Assembly (NCBI GenBank): GCA_029580855.1
Contig: JAKPQH010000072.1
Location: 1 to 32,879, forward strand
Source of the DNA: a bacterium
GTDB lineage: Bacteria > Methylomirabilota > Methylomirabilia > Methylomirabilales > 2-02-FULL-66-22
Length of the DNA: 32,879 bases
Direction: 5' to 3'
In this document: positions 1 to 8,455 of the stretch, one piece after another
How the letters are laid out: each line of letters opens with the position of its first letter
Numbering within the stretch: position 1 is the first letter of the stretch
Translations under genes and position numbers: made by a program
The notes under the pieces: generated by a model
Database searches by the model: none
What the model was told of the DNA's origin: nothing
The model's input: only the letters and a program-made list of their open reading frames with translations

Positions 1-278
1 GCACCCCAGGCGTCCCGTCTTCGCCCACCGGTCGAAGGCGACTCTGCGGTAAACGCCGCGGACGTGTCAAGCGAAATACCCCCGTGGGCCGCGACCGCGG
101 ATCCTGTCCATCGGCGCATCCGCCGGTCCAAAAAACCTGCGCCGGACTCCCCCCGCCGCCAGGCGCGAGCGCTCGGCGGTCCTGCGTCTTTCCGGACAAA
201 CCGTGGCGCCCGTCTTGCCCTGGACGGCTTGCTGTGCCAGACTGGCCCCGGGTCCCGGAGACCGGCGGAGAGGGGCAC
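1..278. other. left-edge region without a recognisable gene
   Basis: I see no coding region here that resembles a known family. The open frame that reads into hypA from further upstream has atypical composition before position 279 and is best treated as non-coding. The last 15 bases hold the ribosome binding site of hypA. No clear promoter or terminator was found. Confidence 0.45.
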
Positions 279-620
279 GTGCACGAGCTCAGCCTGATGC
301 AGGACACGGTCGTCATCGCGACCCGACAGGCGCGGGAGGCCGGCGCCCGACACATTCACCGGATCATGATGCGGGTGGGGGCGCTGTCGGGAGTCGTCCC
401 GGAGACGCTGGAGTTCGCGTTCGATATCGTCGCCAAGGGAACCATGGCGGAGGGGGCCACGCTCGAGATCGAGCGTGTCCCCGTCCGCTGTTACTGCGCG
501 GAGTGCGCCCGGGAATTCGAGCCGGCGGATCTTGTCTGCGAGTGCACGCAGTGCCGGCGCCCGAGCGCGGACATCCGGCGCGGCCGCGAATTGCAGGTGA
601 CCAGCCTGGAGGTATCCTGA
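279..620 (+). CDS. hypA: hydrogenase nickel incorporation protein HypA
   Basis: HypA is a cytoplasmic nickel metallochaperone that works with HypB to insert Ni into the large subunit of [NiFe] hydrogenase. The 113-residue product begins MHELSLMQ, which gives the conserved His2 nickel ligand next to the N-terminus. The C-terminal half carries the zinc site as two Cys pairs (CAEC and CTQC). The length is normal for the family. The frame is open further upstream, but the GTG at 279 is chosen because it yields the MHE start and is preceded by a purine-rich GGAGAGGGG site. The gene ends one base before hypB, so the two are surely co-transcribed. Seen: motifs and spacing. Known: the HypA role. Certain call. 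Confidence 0.96.
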   Translation: MHELSLMQDTVVIATRQAREAGARHIHRIMMRVGALSGVVPETLEFAFDIVAKGTMAEGATLEIERVPVRCYCAECAREFEPADLVCECTQCRRPSADIRRGRELQVTSLEVS

Positions 621-621
621 C

Positions 622-1464
622 GTGTGCAAAGAATGCGGATGTGGGCTTCCCGGCGGTGTGGCGATCGACGGCGTGCCCGCGAGCGCGGCGCCTCACACCT
701 CCGCGCACCACCACGCGCACGATCACCACCACCCCCACGACCACGATCACGGACACCCGCACGATCACGAACACAGCCACGACCACGACCATGATCACGG
801 CCACGCCGACGGGGCGCACCGGACGCTTAGCGTGGAACAGCGGATCCTCGACAAGAACGACCGGCTGGCCGAACGGAACCGCGGATATTTCCACGCCAAG
901 GGTGTCTATGTCCTGAACATCCTGGCGTCGCCGGGCGCGGGCAAGACGGCGTTCATCGAGCGGACCGCGGCGGATCTGGGGCAGCGGGTACGGCTCGGTG
1001 TCATCGTCGGCGACCTGGCCACGGAAAACGACGCCGTCCGCCTGCGCGGGCGCGGGATCCCCGCGGTCCAGATCACCACCGGCAGCGTGTGCCACCTGGA
1101 CGCCGAGATGGTCTCCCGGGCGATGGAGCGGTTGGACCTGAACGCCCTGCGGCTCCTCGTCATCGAAAACGTGGGCAACCTCGTCTGCCCCGCCGTCTAC
1201 GACCTCGGCGAGAGCGCGCGGGTCGTCCTGCTGTCGGTGACCGAAGGGGAAGACAAGCCGCTCAAGTACCCGGTCATGTTCCGGAGCGCCCAGGTCGTCG
1301 TGGTCAACAAGATGGACATTGCGGAGGCCGCGGGTTTCGACCACGAAACCGCCCTCCACAACATCCGCCGCGCCGCCCCCGGGGCGGTCGTCTTCGAGGT
1401 CTCCGCCAAGACGGGCCAGGGCATGGACGCCTGGTACCGGTATCTGGAGCAGGCGCTTCGCTGA
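622..1464 (+). CDS. hypB: hydrogenase nickel incorporation GTPase HypB with His-rich tail
   Basis: HypB is the SIMIBI-class GTPase that delivers nickel with HypA. The 280-residue product starts at a GTG. It has three parts: an N-terminal CxxCGC nickel motif (Cys2, Cys5, Cys7), a histidine-rich stretch with 21 His between residues 25 and 66, mostly alternating with Asp, and a G domain from about residue 95. The G domain contains the P-loop SPGAGKT and the guanine-specificity motif NKMD. Many HypB proteins have such a His tract, which stores nickel (and can bind Zn). This gene therefore combines both known metal-binding extensions in one protein. It lies one base after hypA. No terminator with a T-run follows it directly. 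Confidence 0.97.
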   Translation: MCKECGCGLPGGVAIDGVPASAAPHTSAHHHAHDHHHPHDHDHGHPHDHEHSHDHDHDHGHADGAHRTLSVEQRILDKNDRLAERNRGYFHAKGVYVLNILASPGAGKTAFIERTAADLGQRVRLGVIVGDLATENDAVRLRGRGIPAVQITTGSVCHLDAEMVSRAMERLDLNALRLLVIENVGNLVCPAVYDLGESARVVLLSVTEGEDKPLKYPVMFRSAQVVVVNKMDIAEAAGFDHETALHNIRRAAPGAVVFEVSAKTGQGMDAWYRYLEQALR

Positions 1465-1600
1465 GGGGGGTGGCTCGACGGCCCCCGCCACGCATCCCCC
1501 ACGGCCCCTGCGGGCGTCGGTGTGCCCGCGCGCGCGATGCCCTGCCGTCCGTCGTCGCGCGACATATGACTGCGCCCCCAGACAAATCCAAATAATCGTT

Positions 1601-1628
1601 TTGACATGCACGCGGCACGGCCTAATAT
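1601..1628 (+). promoter_or_regulatory. sigma70-type promoter for the hydrogenase operon
   Basis: TTGACA at 1601-1606 and TAATAT at 1623-1628 are separated by 16 bases, close to the housekeeping consensus and unusual in this GC-rich DNA. The predicted transcription start near 1635 would leave a leader of about 340 nt before the first hydrogenase-operon gene at 1974. It is the only strong promoter in the 509-base gap between hypB and that gene. Inferred from sequence only. Confidence 0.65.
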
Positions 1629-1634
1629 TTCGCC

Positions 1635-1973
1635 TGGGTAAGCATACACCCCGGATCGCATTGCGACTGCCCGGGTCGATCGGTTCGCAGATTCCAGACG
1701 AGGGCCGGTTTGACCGACACGCCCAGTTCAATCCAAGCGAAGGTTTTCCCGCAACCAATCAGCCTTGGGCTGTTCGGTCCCGCTCTTCTCGCCCCCACCG
1801 GAAACGATCTGGGGTTTTTTTCATGCGACGACCGGTCTGGCCATCGGACCGCCGGCGTCTCGGTTTTACGACTGGAGAACCGTGCAGCGACGCCACGGCT
1901 CGGACCCGGCGACTGTGCCGATCGGACCGGACCCTCAAGCCGACGTCCAAACCGAACGTGAGGAGATCGCGCC
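1635..1973 (+). other. long structured 5' leader of the hydrogenase operon
   Basis: This stretch has no convincing ORF. It holds several stem-forming segments: 1706-1709 with 1713-1716, 1760-1764 with 1768-1772 (triloop), the terminator-like hairpin at 1793-1821, and a two-tier stem made of 1854-1859 with 1889-1894 outside and 1861-1865 with 1878-1882 inside. It matches no riboswitch class that I could recognise by eye. The SD of the first operon gene (GAGGAGA) lies at its 3' end. A regulatory role is inferred. Confidence 0.4.
1793..1821 (+). terminator. terminator-like hairpin with T7 tract inside the leader
   Basis: CCCCA at 1793-1797 pairs with TGGGG at 1810-1814 around a 12-base loop and is followed directly by seven T residues (1815-1821). 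The stem is short, but the T-tract is the only one of this kind in the neighbourhood. It lies about 160 nt downstream of the predicted start and 150 nt before the operon's first codon, so it could act as an attenuator. It could also simply end read-through from hypAB. Confidence 0.45.
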
Positions 1974-4013
1974 ATGAGCCAGGATGCACCCAAGACGCAA
2001 TCATCGGGGAACGGCGGAGGCGACGAGCCGCGGATCGGTGTCTTCGTCTGCCACTGCGGCGGGAACATCTCGGACGTGGTGGATGTCAAACGCGTCGCGG
2101 AGGAAATCGGCCGCCTCCCGGGAGTGGTGATCGCAACGACCCATATGTTCGCCTGTTCCGATCCCGGTCAGGCCATGATCGAGCAGAAGATCAAGGAACT
2201 GGACCTCAACCGCGTCATCGTCGCCGCCTGTTCCCCCAGCCTGCACGAACTGACATTCCGCCGCACCCTCAATCGCGCCGGCCTGAACCAGTATCTTTAC
2301 GAGCACACGAATATTCGCGAGCAGGACTCCTGGGTCGTCACGGACAAGGAGCTGGCCACCCAGAAGGCCATCCGCCTGGTCCGCGCCGCCGTGGCTCGAC
2401 TCCCCCACCTGGTCCCCTTGCGGAAGCGTGTCATCCCCATTCATCCATCGGTGCTGGTTATCGGCGGCGGGGTTGCCGGTCTCACCGCCGCGGCCTACCT
2501 GGCCAATCGCGGTATCGCAGTCACATTGATCGAGTCCAGCCCCTTTCTGGGCGGTCGCGTGCCGCACCTCGCGGGTCTTTTTCCCACCGGAAAACAGGGG
2601 CGGGACTTGCTTCGCCCGGTGATGGACGCCGCGGTCAACAATCCAAAGGTCACCGTTTACACCAACGCCGAAATGGTGCAGTCCACGGGGTTCATCGGAG
2701 ACTTCCGAACCACGGTCCGAATCCAACCCCGCGGTGTCGCGCCCACCGTGGGTGACATCCAGGCCGCCATCGACGCGTGCCCGGAGCAGACCGACGACGA
2801 GTACAATTTCGGGCTCACCAAACGCAAGGCTATCTACCGCCCCCCCGAGGGGAGCTATCCGGCCTACCCGGCCATCGACTGGAAGAGCTGCACCAAGTGT
2901 GGTAAGTGCGTCGAGGCGGTGGGCGGCAAAGGGATCAACCTGGCGGAGGAGCCGCGGGAGATCGAGATCCGGTCCGGCGTCATCCTGATCGGTGTGGGGC
3001 TCGATCTCTACCAGCCGCGGCTCGGCGAGTACGGATTCGGGCGGTTCCCCGAGGTCATCACGCTGGCCCAGCTCAACCGGATCCTCGATCCGAACGGGCC
3101 GACCGGCGGCAAGCTCCTCATCCATGGCAGACAGATCCGAAGCATCGGCTTTATGCACTGCGTCGGCAGCATGCAGCGGAAAGGCATCCATACCCCCGGA
3201 CCCGACGGCAAGATCAACGATTACTGCAGCCGCGTGTGCTGCACGGCGTGTCTCCACGCCGAGACGGAATTGAAGCAGCGGTACCCCGATCTGCAGGTCT
3301 ATGACTTCCACGAAGACATCCGCACGTACGGCCGCTGGCACGAGGACTACTACACACGGGCCGCCGAGCAGGGCGTGGCCTTCGTGCGTTTTAACCCCCT
3401 CAGGCCGCCCCGCGTCGAGCGCGACCCGCAGGAGGAAAAGCCGCTCCTCGTGACGACCATCGACCGGCTCACCTTCAACGAAGAGCTGGAGGTGCCCCTG
3501 GACGCCCTCGTCCTCGCCACCGGCCTGGTGGCGCGGGACATGTCGCGCCTCATCGACCTCTTCCGGTGCTCGGTGGGGCCCGACCGGTTCCTGCTGGAGG
3601 TCCACCCGAAGCTCCGACCGGTGGAGCTGGCCGCTTTCGGCCTCTTCCTGACGGGCTCGGTCCAGGGACCCATGGACACCGTGGAGTCCACCGCCGCCGC
3701 CGCCGCCGCATCCGCCAAGGCGGCGGCCATGATCTCGCAGGGCAGCATCGAGCTGGACCCGTTCGTCGCCCGGGTTACTGAAGAGCTGTGCAGCGGCTGC
3801 AAGATCTGCCTGAATGTCTGCCCCTACGACGCCATCGCGCGCGACGACGCCAAGAAGGTGGCGGTGGTCAACGAGGCGGTCTGCACGGGGTGCGGGACGT
3901 GTGTGGCGGCGTGCCCCTGCAACGCCATCACGCAGCTCGGCTTTACCGACGCCCAGGTGAAATCCGAGATCCTGGCCCTGCTCGGACGAACGCCGGCAGA
4001 CGCCGTCGCCTAA
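1974..4013 (+). CDS. hdrA: HdrA-family iron-sulfur flavoprotein (QmoB-like core)
   Basis: This 679-residue flavoprotein resembles the A subunit of heterodisulfide reductase, the FAD- and Fe-S-containing electron hub. Residues 21-95 are the N-terminal HdrA domain (CHCGGN motif). The FAD fold starts at GGGVAG near 164. CVGS and YCSRVCC lie near 396-423. Two C-terminal ferredoxin clusters use Cys606/609/612/616 and Cys637/640/643/647. Two things are odd. The loop after the FAD motif (residues 204-211), Cys-rich in the HdrA homologue encoded at 7105, has no cysteines here. The central Fe-S motif has only three cysteines (306, 309, 312). With the adjacent MvhD it reproduces the domain order of QmoB. 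The ATG at 1974 follows GAGGAGA with good spacing. Confidence 0.93.
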   Translation: MSQDAPKTQSSGNGGGDEPRIGVFVCHCGGNISDVVDVKRVAEEIGRLPGVVIATTHMFACSDPGQAMIEQKIKELDLNRVIVAACSPSLHELTFRRTLNRAGLNQYLYEHTNIREQDSWVVTDKELATQKAIRLVRAAVARLPHLVPLRKRVIPIHPSVLVIGGGVAGLTAAAYLANRGIAVTLIESSPFLGGRVPHLAGLFPTGKQGRDLLRPVMDAAVNNPKVTVYTNAEMVQSTGFIGDFRTTVRIQPRGVAPTVGDIQAAIDACPEQTDDEYNFGLTKRKAIYRPPEGSYPAYPAIDWKSCTKCGKCVEAVGGKGINLAEEPREIEIRSGVILIGVGLDLYQPRLGEYGFGRFPEVITLAQLNRILDPNGPTGGKLLIHGRQIRSIGFMHCVGSMQRKGIHTPGPDGKINDYCSRVCCTACLHAETELKQRYPDLQVYDFHEDIRTYGRWHEDYYTRAAEQGVAFVRFNPLRPPRVERDPQEEKPLLVTTIDRLTFNEELEVPLDALVLATGLVARDMSRLIDLFRCSVGPDRFLLEVHPKLRPVELAAFGLFLTGSVQGPMDTVESTAAAAAASAKAAAMISQGSIELDPFVARVTEELCSGCKICLNVCPYDAIARDDAKKVAVVNEAVCTGCGTCVAACPCNAITQLGFTDAQVKSEILALLGRTPADAVA

Positions 4014-4025
4014 GGGGGGATGATC

Positions 4026-4532
4026 ATGGCCGAAACCGTCACAACGGGGCATGCGTCGCAGACGACCGCCGTCGCGTGGGAGCCGCGCATCATCGGGTTC
4101 CTGTGTTACTGGTGCTCCTACACCGGGGCGGACAGCGCCGGGACGGCGCGGATGAAGTATCCGCCCAACATGGACATCATCAAGGTGATGTGCTCGGGGC
4201 GGATCGATCCGGAGCTGATCACCACCGCCTTTGCCAACGGGGCCGACGCCGTCGTGGTGCTGGGGTGCCACATCGGCGACTGCCACTATATCTCCGGCAA
4301 CCACAAGACCATGGTCCGCATGCCGCTGATGCGTCGCATTCTTGAGGATCTCGGCATCGAGCCCGAGCGTTTCCGGCACGAATGGGTCAGCGCCGCGGAA
4401 GGCGAGAAGTTCAGCAAGCTGGTCGCGGAGGTCACCGAACAGGTCCGGGAGTTGGGACCGCTCGACTGGCCCCGGCTCATGCGCGAGCGCGGCGTCGGGC
4501 ACGGCGCGGACCTCAAGGCGTGGGGAGAATAG
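4026..4532 (+). CDS. mvhD: MvhD-type [2Fe-2S] hydrogenase electron-transfer subunit
   Basis: This is the delta subunit of F420-non-reducing (Mvh) hydrogenase, the small iron-sulfur protein that links the hydrogenase to HdrA. The 168-residue product has the family's five cysteines in order: CYWC (27, 30), MCSGR (56) and GCHIGDC (81, 86). MvhD also occurs fused to the C-terminus of HdrA-like proteins such as QmoB; here it is a separate gene 12 bases after the HdrA-family gene. An ATG at 4020 is in frame, but it touches the GGGGGG ribosome site, so the ATG at 4026 with six bases of spacing is preferred. The stop is two bases before the mvhG start codon, which implies tight coupling. Confidence 0.94.
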   Translation: MAETVTTGHASQTTAVAWEPRIIGFLCYWCSYTGADSAGTARMKYPPNMDIIKVMCSGRIDPELITTAFANGADAVVVLGCHIGDCHYISGNHKTMVRMPLMRRILEDLGIEPERFRHEWVSAAEGEKFSKLVAEVTEQVRELGPLDWPRLMRERGVGHGADLKAWGE

Positions 4533-4534
4533 AC

Positions 4535-5521
4535 ATGGGCGCACAGGGGCAGGGCCACACCAACGGCAAGCTGAAGATCGGCATGTACTGGGCCAGCAGC
4601 TGCGGCGGCTGCGACATCTCCCTGCTGGAGATCGGGCCGCGTATTCTCGACCTGATCAAGGTGGCCGACGTCGTGTTCTGGCCGTGCGTCGCCGATTTCA
4701 AATACCGAGACGCCGCCGGCTACCCGGACGGGTACATGGACGTCTGCTTCTACAACGGCGGCGTCCGCAGCACCGAACAGGAGGAGGTCGCCCGGCTTCT
4801 GCGCCGGAAGAGCAAAACCCTCATCGCGTACGGCGCCTGTGCGGTGGGCGGCGGAATCCCGGCCCTGGCCAACCTGAAGAGCCGGGCCGAGATCTATGAC
4901 GTCGTGTACCATCAGAACCCCTCCACCGACAACCGGGGCGGCGTGGTGCCCGAGCCTCTCCACGAGGTCCCGCAGGGCGAGCTGGAGCTCCCCGAGTTCT
5001 ACCCCGCCGTCCTCCGGCTGAAGGACGTCGTGCCCGTGGACTACGAGATCCCGGGCTGCCCCCCCCAAGCGGATCGCGTCTGGGAGTCCATCCAGGCGGT
5101 GGTGAGCGGCGCGGTCCCGCCGCGCAACGCCGCGGTGCGGGTCGGCTGCACGGAGAAGAGCGTCTGCGACGAGTGCCCTCGGGAGAAACGGCTCGTCAAG
5201 ATCAAAGCGTTCCGGCGTCACCACCAGTTCCGGCCCGAGCCGGGCTGGTGCCTGCTGGAGCAGGGGATCCTCTGCATGGGGCCGGCGACGCGGAGTGGCT
5301 GCGGCGCTCTGTGCCTCAAGGCCGACATGGCCTGTGAGGGCTGCTACGGGCCGCCCCCCAACGCCGAGGACCAGGGCACGTGCATGGTCGGGGCCCTGGG
5401 CGCCCTGCTGGACGTCTCCACGGAGGACCGGGCGCGTGAGATGGTGGCGGAGATCGCGGATCCCACCGGAACCTTCTATCGGTTCAGCCTGTCCTCGAGC
5501 TTTATGAAGCTCGGGAAGTGA
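4535..5521 (+). CDS. mvhG: Mvh-type [NiFe] hydrogenase small subunit
   Basis: The 328-residue protein is the small (electron-relay) subunit of a cytoplasmic group 3 [NiFe] hydrogenase. It carries the proximal-cluster motif SSCGGCD (Cys23, Cys26), then GACAVGGGIP near residue 100, GCPPQ, and a Cys-rich C-terminal half for the medial and distal clusters (CTEKSVC, CDEC, CGALC, CEGCYG, GTCMVG). There is no Tat signal peptide, so it should stay in the cytoplasm, unlike group 1 uptake enzymes. The ATG at 4535 is preceded by GGGGAGA; the frame is open upstream but overlaps mvhD. Residues and neighbours support the Mvh (group 3c) assignment, although placement within group 3 is by eye. Confidence 0.94.
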   Translation: MGAQGQGHTNGKLKIGMYWASSCGGCDISLLEIGPRILDLIKVADVVFWPCVADFKYRDAAGYPDGYMDVCFYNGGVRSTEQEEVARLLRRKSKTLIAYGACAVGGGIPALANLKSRAEIYDVVYHQNPSTDNRGGVVPEPLHEVPQGELELPEFYPAVLRLKDVVPVDYEIPGCPPQADRVWESIQAVVSGAVPPRNAAVRVGCTEKSVCDECPREKRLVKIKAFRRHHQFRPEPGWCLLEQGILCMGPATRSGCGALCLKADMACEGCYGPPPNAEDQGTCMVGALGALLDVSTEDRAREMVAEIADPTGTFYRFSLSSSFMKLGK

Positions 5522-5540
5522 CCAGCGAGGGGGAATGGGC

Positions 5541-7055
5541 ATGACCAGTCCGCACGCGAAGACGACCGAAGGCTACCGGCGAATCAGCATCGACCCCGTG
5601 ACCCGGCTCGAGGGCCACGGCAAGATCGACATCTTCCTGGACGCGGACGGCAACGTCGCCGACTGCTACTTTCAGGTTCCCGAGCTGCGAGGGTTCGAGA
5701 AGTTCTGCGAAGGGCGCCCGGTGGAGGAGCTGCCCCGCATCACCCCGCGCATCTGCGGTGTCTGTCCCGAGGCGCACCACATGGCCTCGGCCAAGGCGTG
5801 TGACGCCGTCTACGGGGTGGAGCTGCCGCTGACGGCGCGACTCTTGCGGGAGCTGCAGTACAACATATTCTTTGTGACCGATCACACGACCCACTTCTAC
5901 GCCCTGGGGGGGCCGGACTTCGTCATGGGCCCGACCAGCGACCCGGCCCTGCGGAACATCATCGGGGTCATCGGCAAGGTCGGCCTGCAGATCGGCGGCG
6001 AAGTGATCAAATGCCGCGCCTGGGGCCACGAGGCCGCGGCCATCTTCGGCGGCAAACCGGTGAACCCCGTCAACGCCATCCCCGGCGGCGTGAGCAAGCC
6101 CCTCAAGACCGACGAGCGTGCCCGCCTGGAGGAGATCTGCCGGTTTATGGTCGACTTCGGCCGGTTCACCTTGAAGCTGCTCCACGACGTCGTGCTGTCC
6201 AACACGGAGTACGTGGACCTGATCCTCAACGGGCCGTACTGTCATCGGACATACTCCATGGGGCTGGTGGACGAGCAGAACCGGGCCAACTTCTACGACG
6301 GAAAGGTTCGTGTGGTGGACCCGGACGGCCAGGAGCTGTGCAAGTACAGCCCCTCGGAGTACACACAGCACATCACCGAGCGGGTCGAGCCGTGGAGTTA
6401 TCTGAAGGTTCCCTACCTCAAACAGGTGGGCTGGAAGGGCTTTGTCGACGGGAAGGATTCCGGTGTCTACCGCGCCACTCCCCAGTCCCGCCTCAACGCC
6501 GCGGACGGCCTGAACAGCCCGCTGGCCCAAGAGGCCTACGAGGAGTATTTCGAGACCCTGACGGGCGACCGCAGCGGCAAGAAGCCGGTCCATCACACGC
6601 TGGCGATTCACTGGGCGCGTGTGGTGGAGATCCTCAACGCCGCGGAGCGGGCGCTCGAACTCGTGCGACACCCCGAGATCACCGATCCCGAAAATTACCG
6701 GGTCGTCTGTGACAAGACCCCCCACGAGGGGATCGCCATCGTGGAGGCGCCGCGGGGAACGCTCACCCACCACTACGTGACCGACGAGCGGGGGATCGTG
6801 AAAAAGGCCAATCTCATCGTCGGGACCACCAACAACCACGCAGCCATCTGCATGTCCATCAAGAGCGCGGCTCACGGCCTGATCAAGAAGGGGGTGGAGG
6901 TCACCGAGGGCATCCTGAACATGGTGGAGATGGCGTTTCGTGCCTATGACCCGTGCTTCGGATGCGCCGCCCACAGCCTGCCGGGCCACATGCCGCTGAC
7001 GGTGCGGGTGCGGGACGCCGACGGGACCGTTCTCAGCGAGCGAAGCCGGAACTGA
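5541..7055 (+). CDS. mvhA: Mvh-type [NiFe] hydrogenase catalytic large subunit
   Basis: This 504-residue large subunit binds the NiFe active site that splits or makes H2. Both nickel-ligand motifs are intact: RICGVCPEAHHMA near residues 70-82 and DPCFGCAAH near 470-478. A 26-residue tail follows the final His, as expected for a precursor trimmed by a maturation protease after nickel insertion; a candidate protease is encoded at 10058. The next downstream gene is a flavoprotein of the HdrA family, not an NAD- or F420-binding subunit, which favours group 3c. Two in-frame ATGs exist (5535 and 5541). The second sits about seven bases from GAGGGGG and is preferred. Confidence 0.95.
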   Translation: MTSPHAKTTEGYRRISIDPVTRLEGHGKIDIFLDADGNVADCYFQVPELRGFEKFCEGRPVEELPRITPRICGVCPEAHHMASAKACDAVYGVELPLTARLLRELQYNIFFVTDHTTHFYALGGPDFVMGPTSDPALRNIIGVIGKVGLQIGGEVIKCRAWGHEAAAIFGGKPVNPVNAIPGGVSKPLKTDERARLEEICRFMVDFGRFTLKLLHDVVLSNTEYVDLILNGPYCHRTYSMGLVDEQNRANFYDGKVRVVDPDGQELCKYSPSEYTQHITERVEPWSYLKVPYLKQVGWKGFVDGKDSGVYRATPQSRLNAADGLNSPLAQEAYEEYFETLTGDRSGKKPVHHTLAIHWARVVEILNAAERALELVRHPEITDPENYRVVCDKTPHEGIAIVEAPRGTLTHHYVTDERGIVKKANLIVGTTNNHAAICMSIKSAAHGLIKKGVEVTEGILNMVEMAFRAYDPCFGCAAHSLPGHMPLTVRVRDADGTVLSERSRN

Positions 7056-7104
7056 TCCGATCGCGGGGGAAAGGGTTCACCACCGACCGGAGAAAGGTCA
7101 CGCC

Positions 7105-8430
7105 ATGGCAGACATCAAGGATCGGTACGACGGACTGGTCATCGGGGGAGGCATCGCCGGCATGCAGGCCGCGCTCGATCTGGCGGGACAGGGGTTTCAC
7201 GTCCTGCTGGTCGAGCAACAGCCCTCCATCGGCGGGATCATGGTGGGGCTGAACAAGGTCTTTCCCACCCTGGACTGCAGCAGCTGCATCTGCACCCCGC
7301 GCATGGCGGAGGTCGCCCACCACGAGCGCATCACTCTGCTCACCTATACCGAGGTGCAGAAGGTGGAGCCGCTGAACCCCGGTTTCCGCGTTCGTCTGCT
7401 CAAGAAGCCCCGTTACGTCGTCGAGGCCGATTGCATCGGCTGCAGCCTGTGCGAGCTGGCCTGCGACGTGTTTGTCCCCCACGAGTTCGACTACCAGCTG
7501 GGTGCGCGGCGGGCCATCTATATCCCGCACGCCAACGCCATCCCTCAGGTGGCGGTGCTGGATCCCGAGCACTGTATGTTCGACGGGGCCTGTGCCAAGG
7601 TGTGCCCCAAAGACTGCATCGACTTCTCGCAGCTGCCGGAGGAGTGCACGATCGAGGTGGGAACGGTGATCGTGTCCAGCGGCCTGCAGATCACCCCCAT
7701 GAACGCCAAGAAGGAGTACGGGGGGGACCGGTACGTCAACGTGATGAACCCGCTGGCGATGGAGCGCGTCCAGTCCTCCAACGGTCCCTACGGTCGCGTG
7801 CTCCGCCCCTCGGACGGCAAGGTGCCGAAATCGGTCGCCTACGTGCAGTGCGCGGGGAGTCGGGACGCCTCCATCGGCGTGCCCTACTGCTCGCGGGTGT
7901 GCTGCATGTACGCCTTGAAGCAGGCCATCATGATCAAGCACGAGCTGCACGACACCGAGGTCACCATCTACTACATGGACATCCGGGCCTTCGGCAAGGG
8001 CTACGAGCAGTTCTACCGGCGTGCCGTGGCCGAGGGGATCCGCGTGGTCAAGGCCAAGGTGGCGCAGATTACCGAGGTCGAGGGCCGGGACTTGAGCTTG
8101 CGCGTGGAACTGATCGATGAGGGCGGTCGGGTAGCCGAGATTCGCCACGATCTGGTGGTGCTCAGTCAGGGCGTGGTGCCGGGATGGCACCCCGGCGACG
8201 TGCTCCCCGTCCCGGAGGCCCAGGACGGATTCTTCGAGGTCCCCGAGCTGGCCACGCGACCCGCGCGGAGCCCCGTGGAGGGGATCTTCCTTGCGGGGGT
8301 GGCCACCGGGCCGAAGGACATCCCCGATGCCATCGTCGAGGCGGGCGCCGCCGCCATGGAGGCGGCGATGTATCTGGACAGAACCGGGGCGGCGCGGCCG
8401 GTCGGCGCGACCAGCGGCCCCCGCCCGTAA
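7105..8430 (+). CDS. HdrA/QmoA-like iron-sulfur flavoprotein
   Basis: This 441-residue protein is a short HdrA relative without the N-terminal HdrA domain or the C-terminal ferredoxin domain, close in plan to QmoA. The FAD motif GGGIAG begins at residue 14. The Cys-rich loop PTLDCSSCICTPRM (54-67) is complete. Two inserted clusters use Cys110/113/116/120 and a looser set at 157/163/167/171. YCSRVCC lies near 261-267, and the FAD fold closes with AGVATGPKDIP near 397. Its role is inferred as the second flavin site in electron transfer between hydrogenase and the membrane subunit. The ATG at 7105 follows GGAGAAAGG. It lies 49 bases after mvhA and 25 before the small winged-helix gene. HdrA versus QmoA naming needs a tree. 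Confidence 0.88.
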   Translation: MADIKDRYDGLVIGGGIAGMQAALDLAGQGFHVLLVEQQPSIGGIMVGLNKVFPTLDCSSCICTPRMAEVAHHERITLLTYTEVQKVEPLNPGFRVRLLKKPRYVVEADCIGCSLCELACDVFVPHEFDYQLGARRAIYIPHANAIPQVAVLDPEHCMFDGACAKVCPKDCIDFSQLPEECTIEVGTVIVSSGLQITPMNAKKEYGGDRYVNVMNPLAMERVQSSNGPYGRVLRPSDGKVPKSVAYVQCAGSRDASIGVPYCSRVCCMYALKQAIMIKHELHDTEVTIYYMDIRAFGKGYEQFYRRAVAEGIRVVKAKVAQITEVEGRDLSLRVELIDEGGRVAEIRHDLVVLSQGVVPGWHPGDVLPVPEAQDGFFEVPELATRPARSPVEGIFLAGVATGPKDIPDAIVEAGAAAMEAAMYLDRTGAARPVGATSGPRP

Positions 8431-8455
8431 TCCAACCACACCACGGGGGACAGCC

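Noticed and set aside
364..1758. Long minus-strand open frame with a Val/Ile-rich stretch that looks like membrane helices
   Set aside because: It is antisense to hypA and hypB; the hydrophobic run is the complement of the hypB His/Asp repeat. No homology or ribosome site.
2001..4544. 847-codon minus-strand open frame
   Set aside because: It lies entirely opposite hdrA and mvhD, whose products have clear family motifs; it results from high GC content and lack of stops on the opposite strand.
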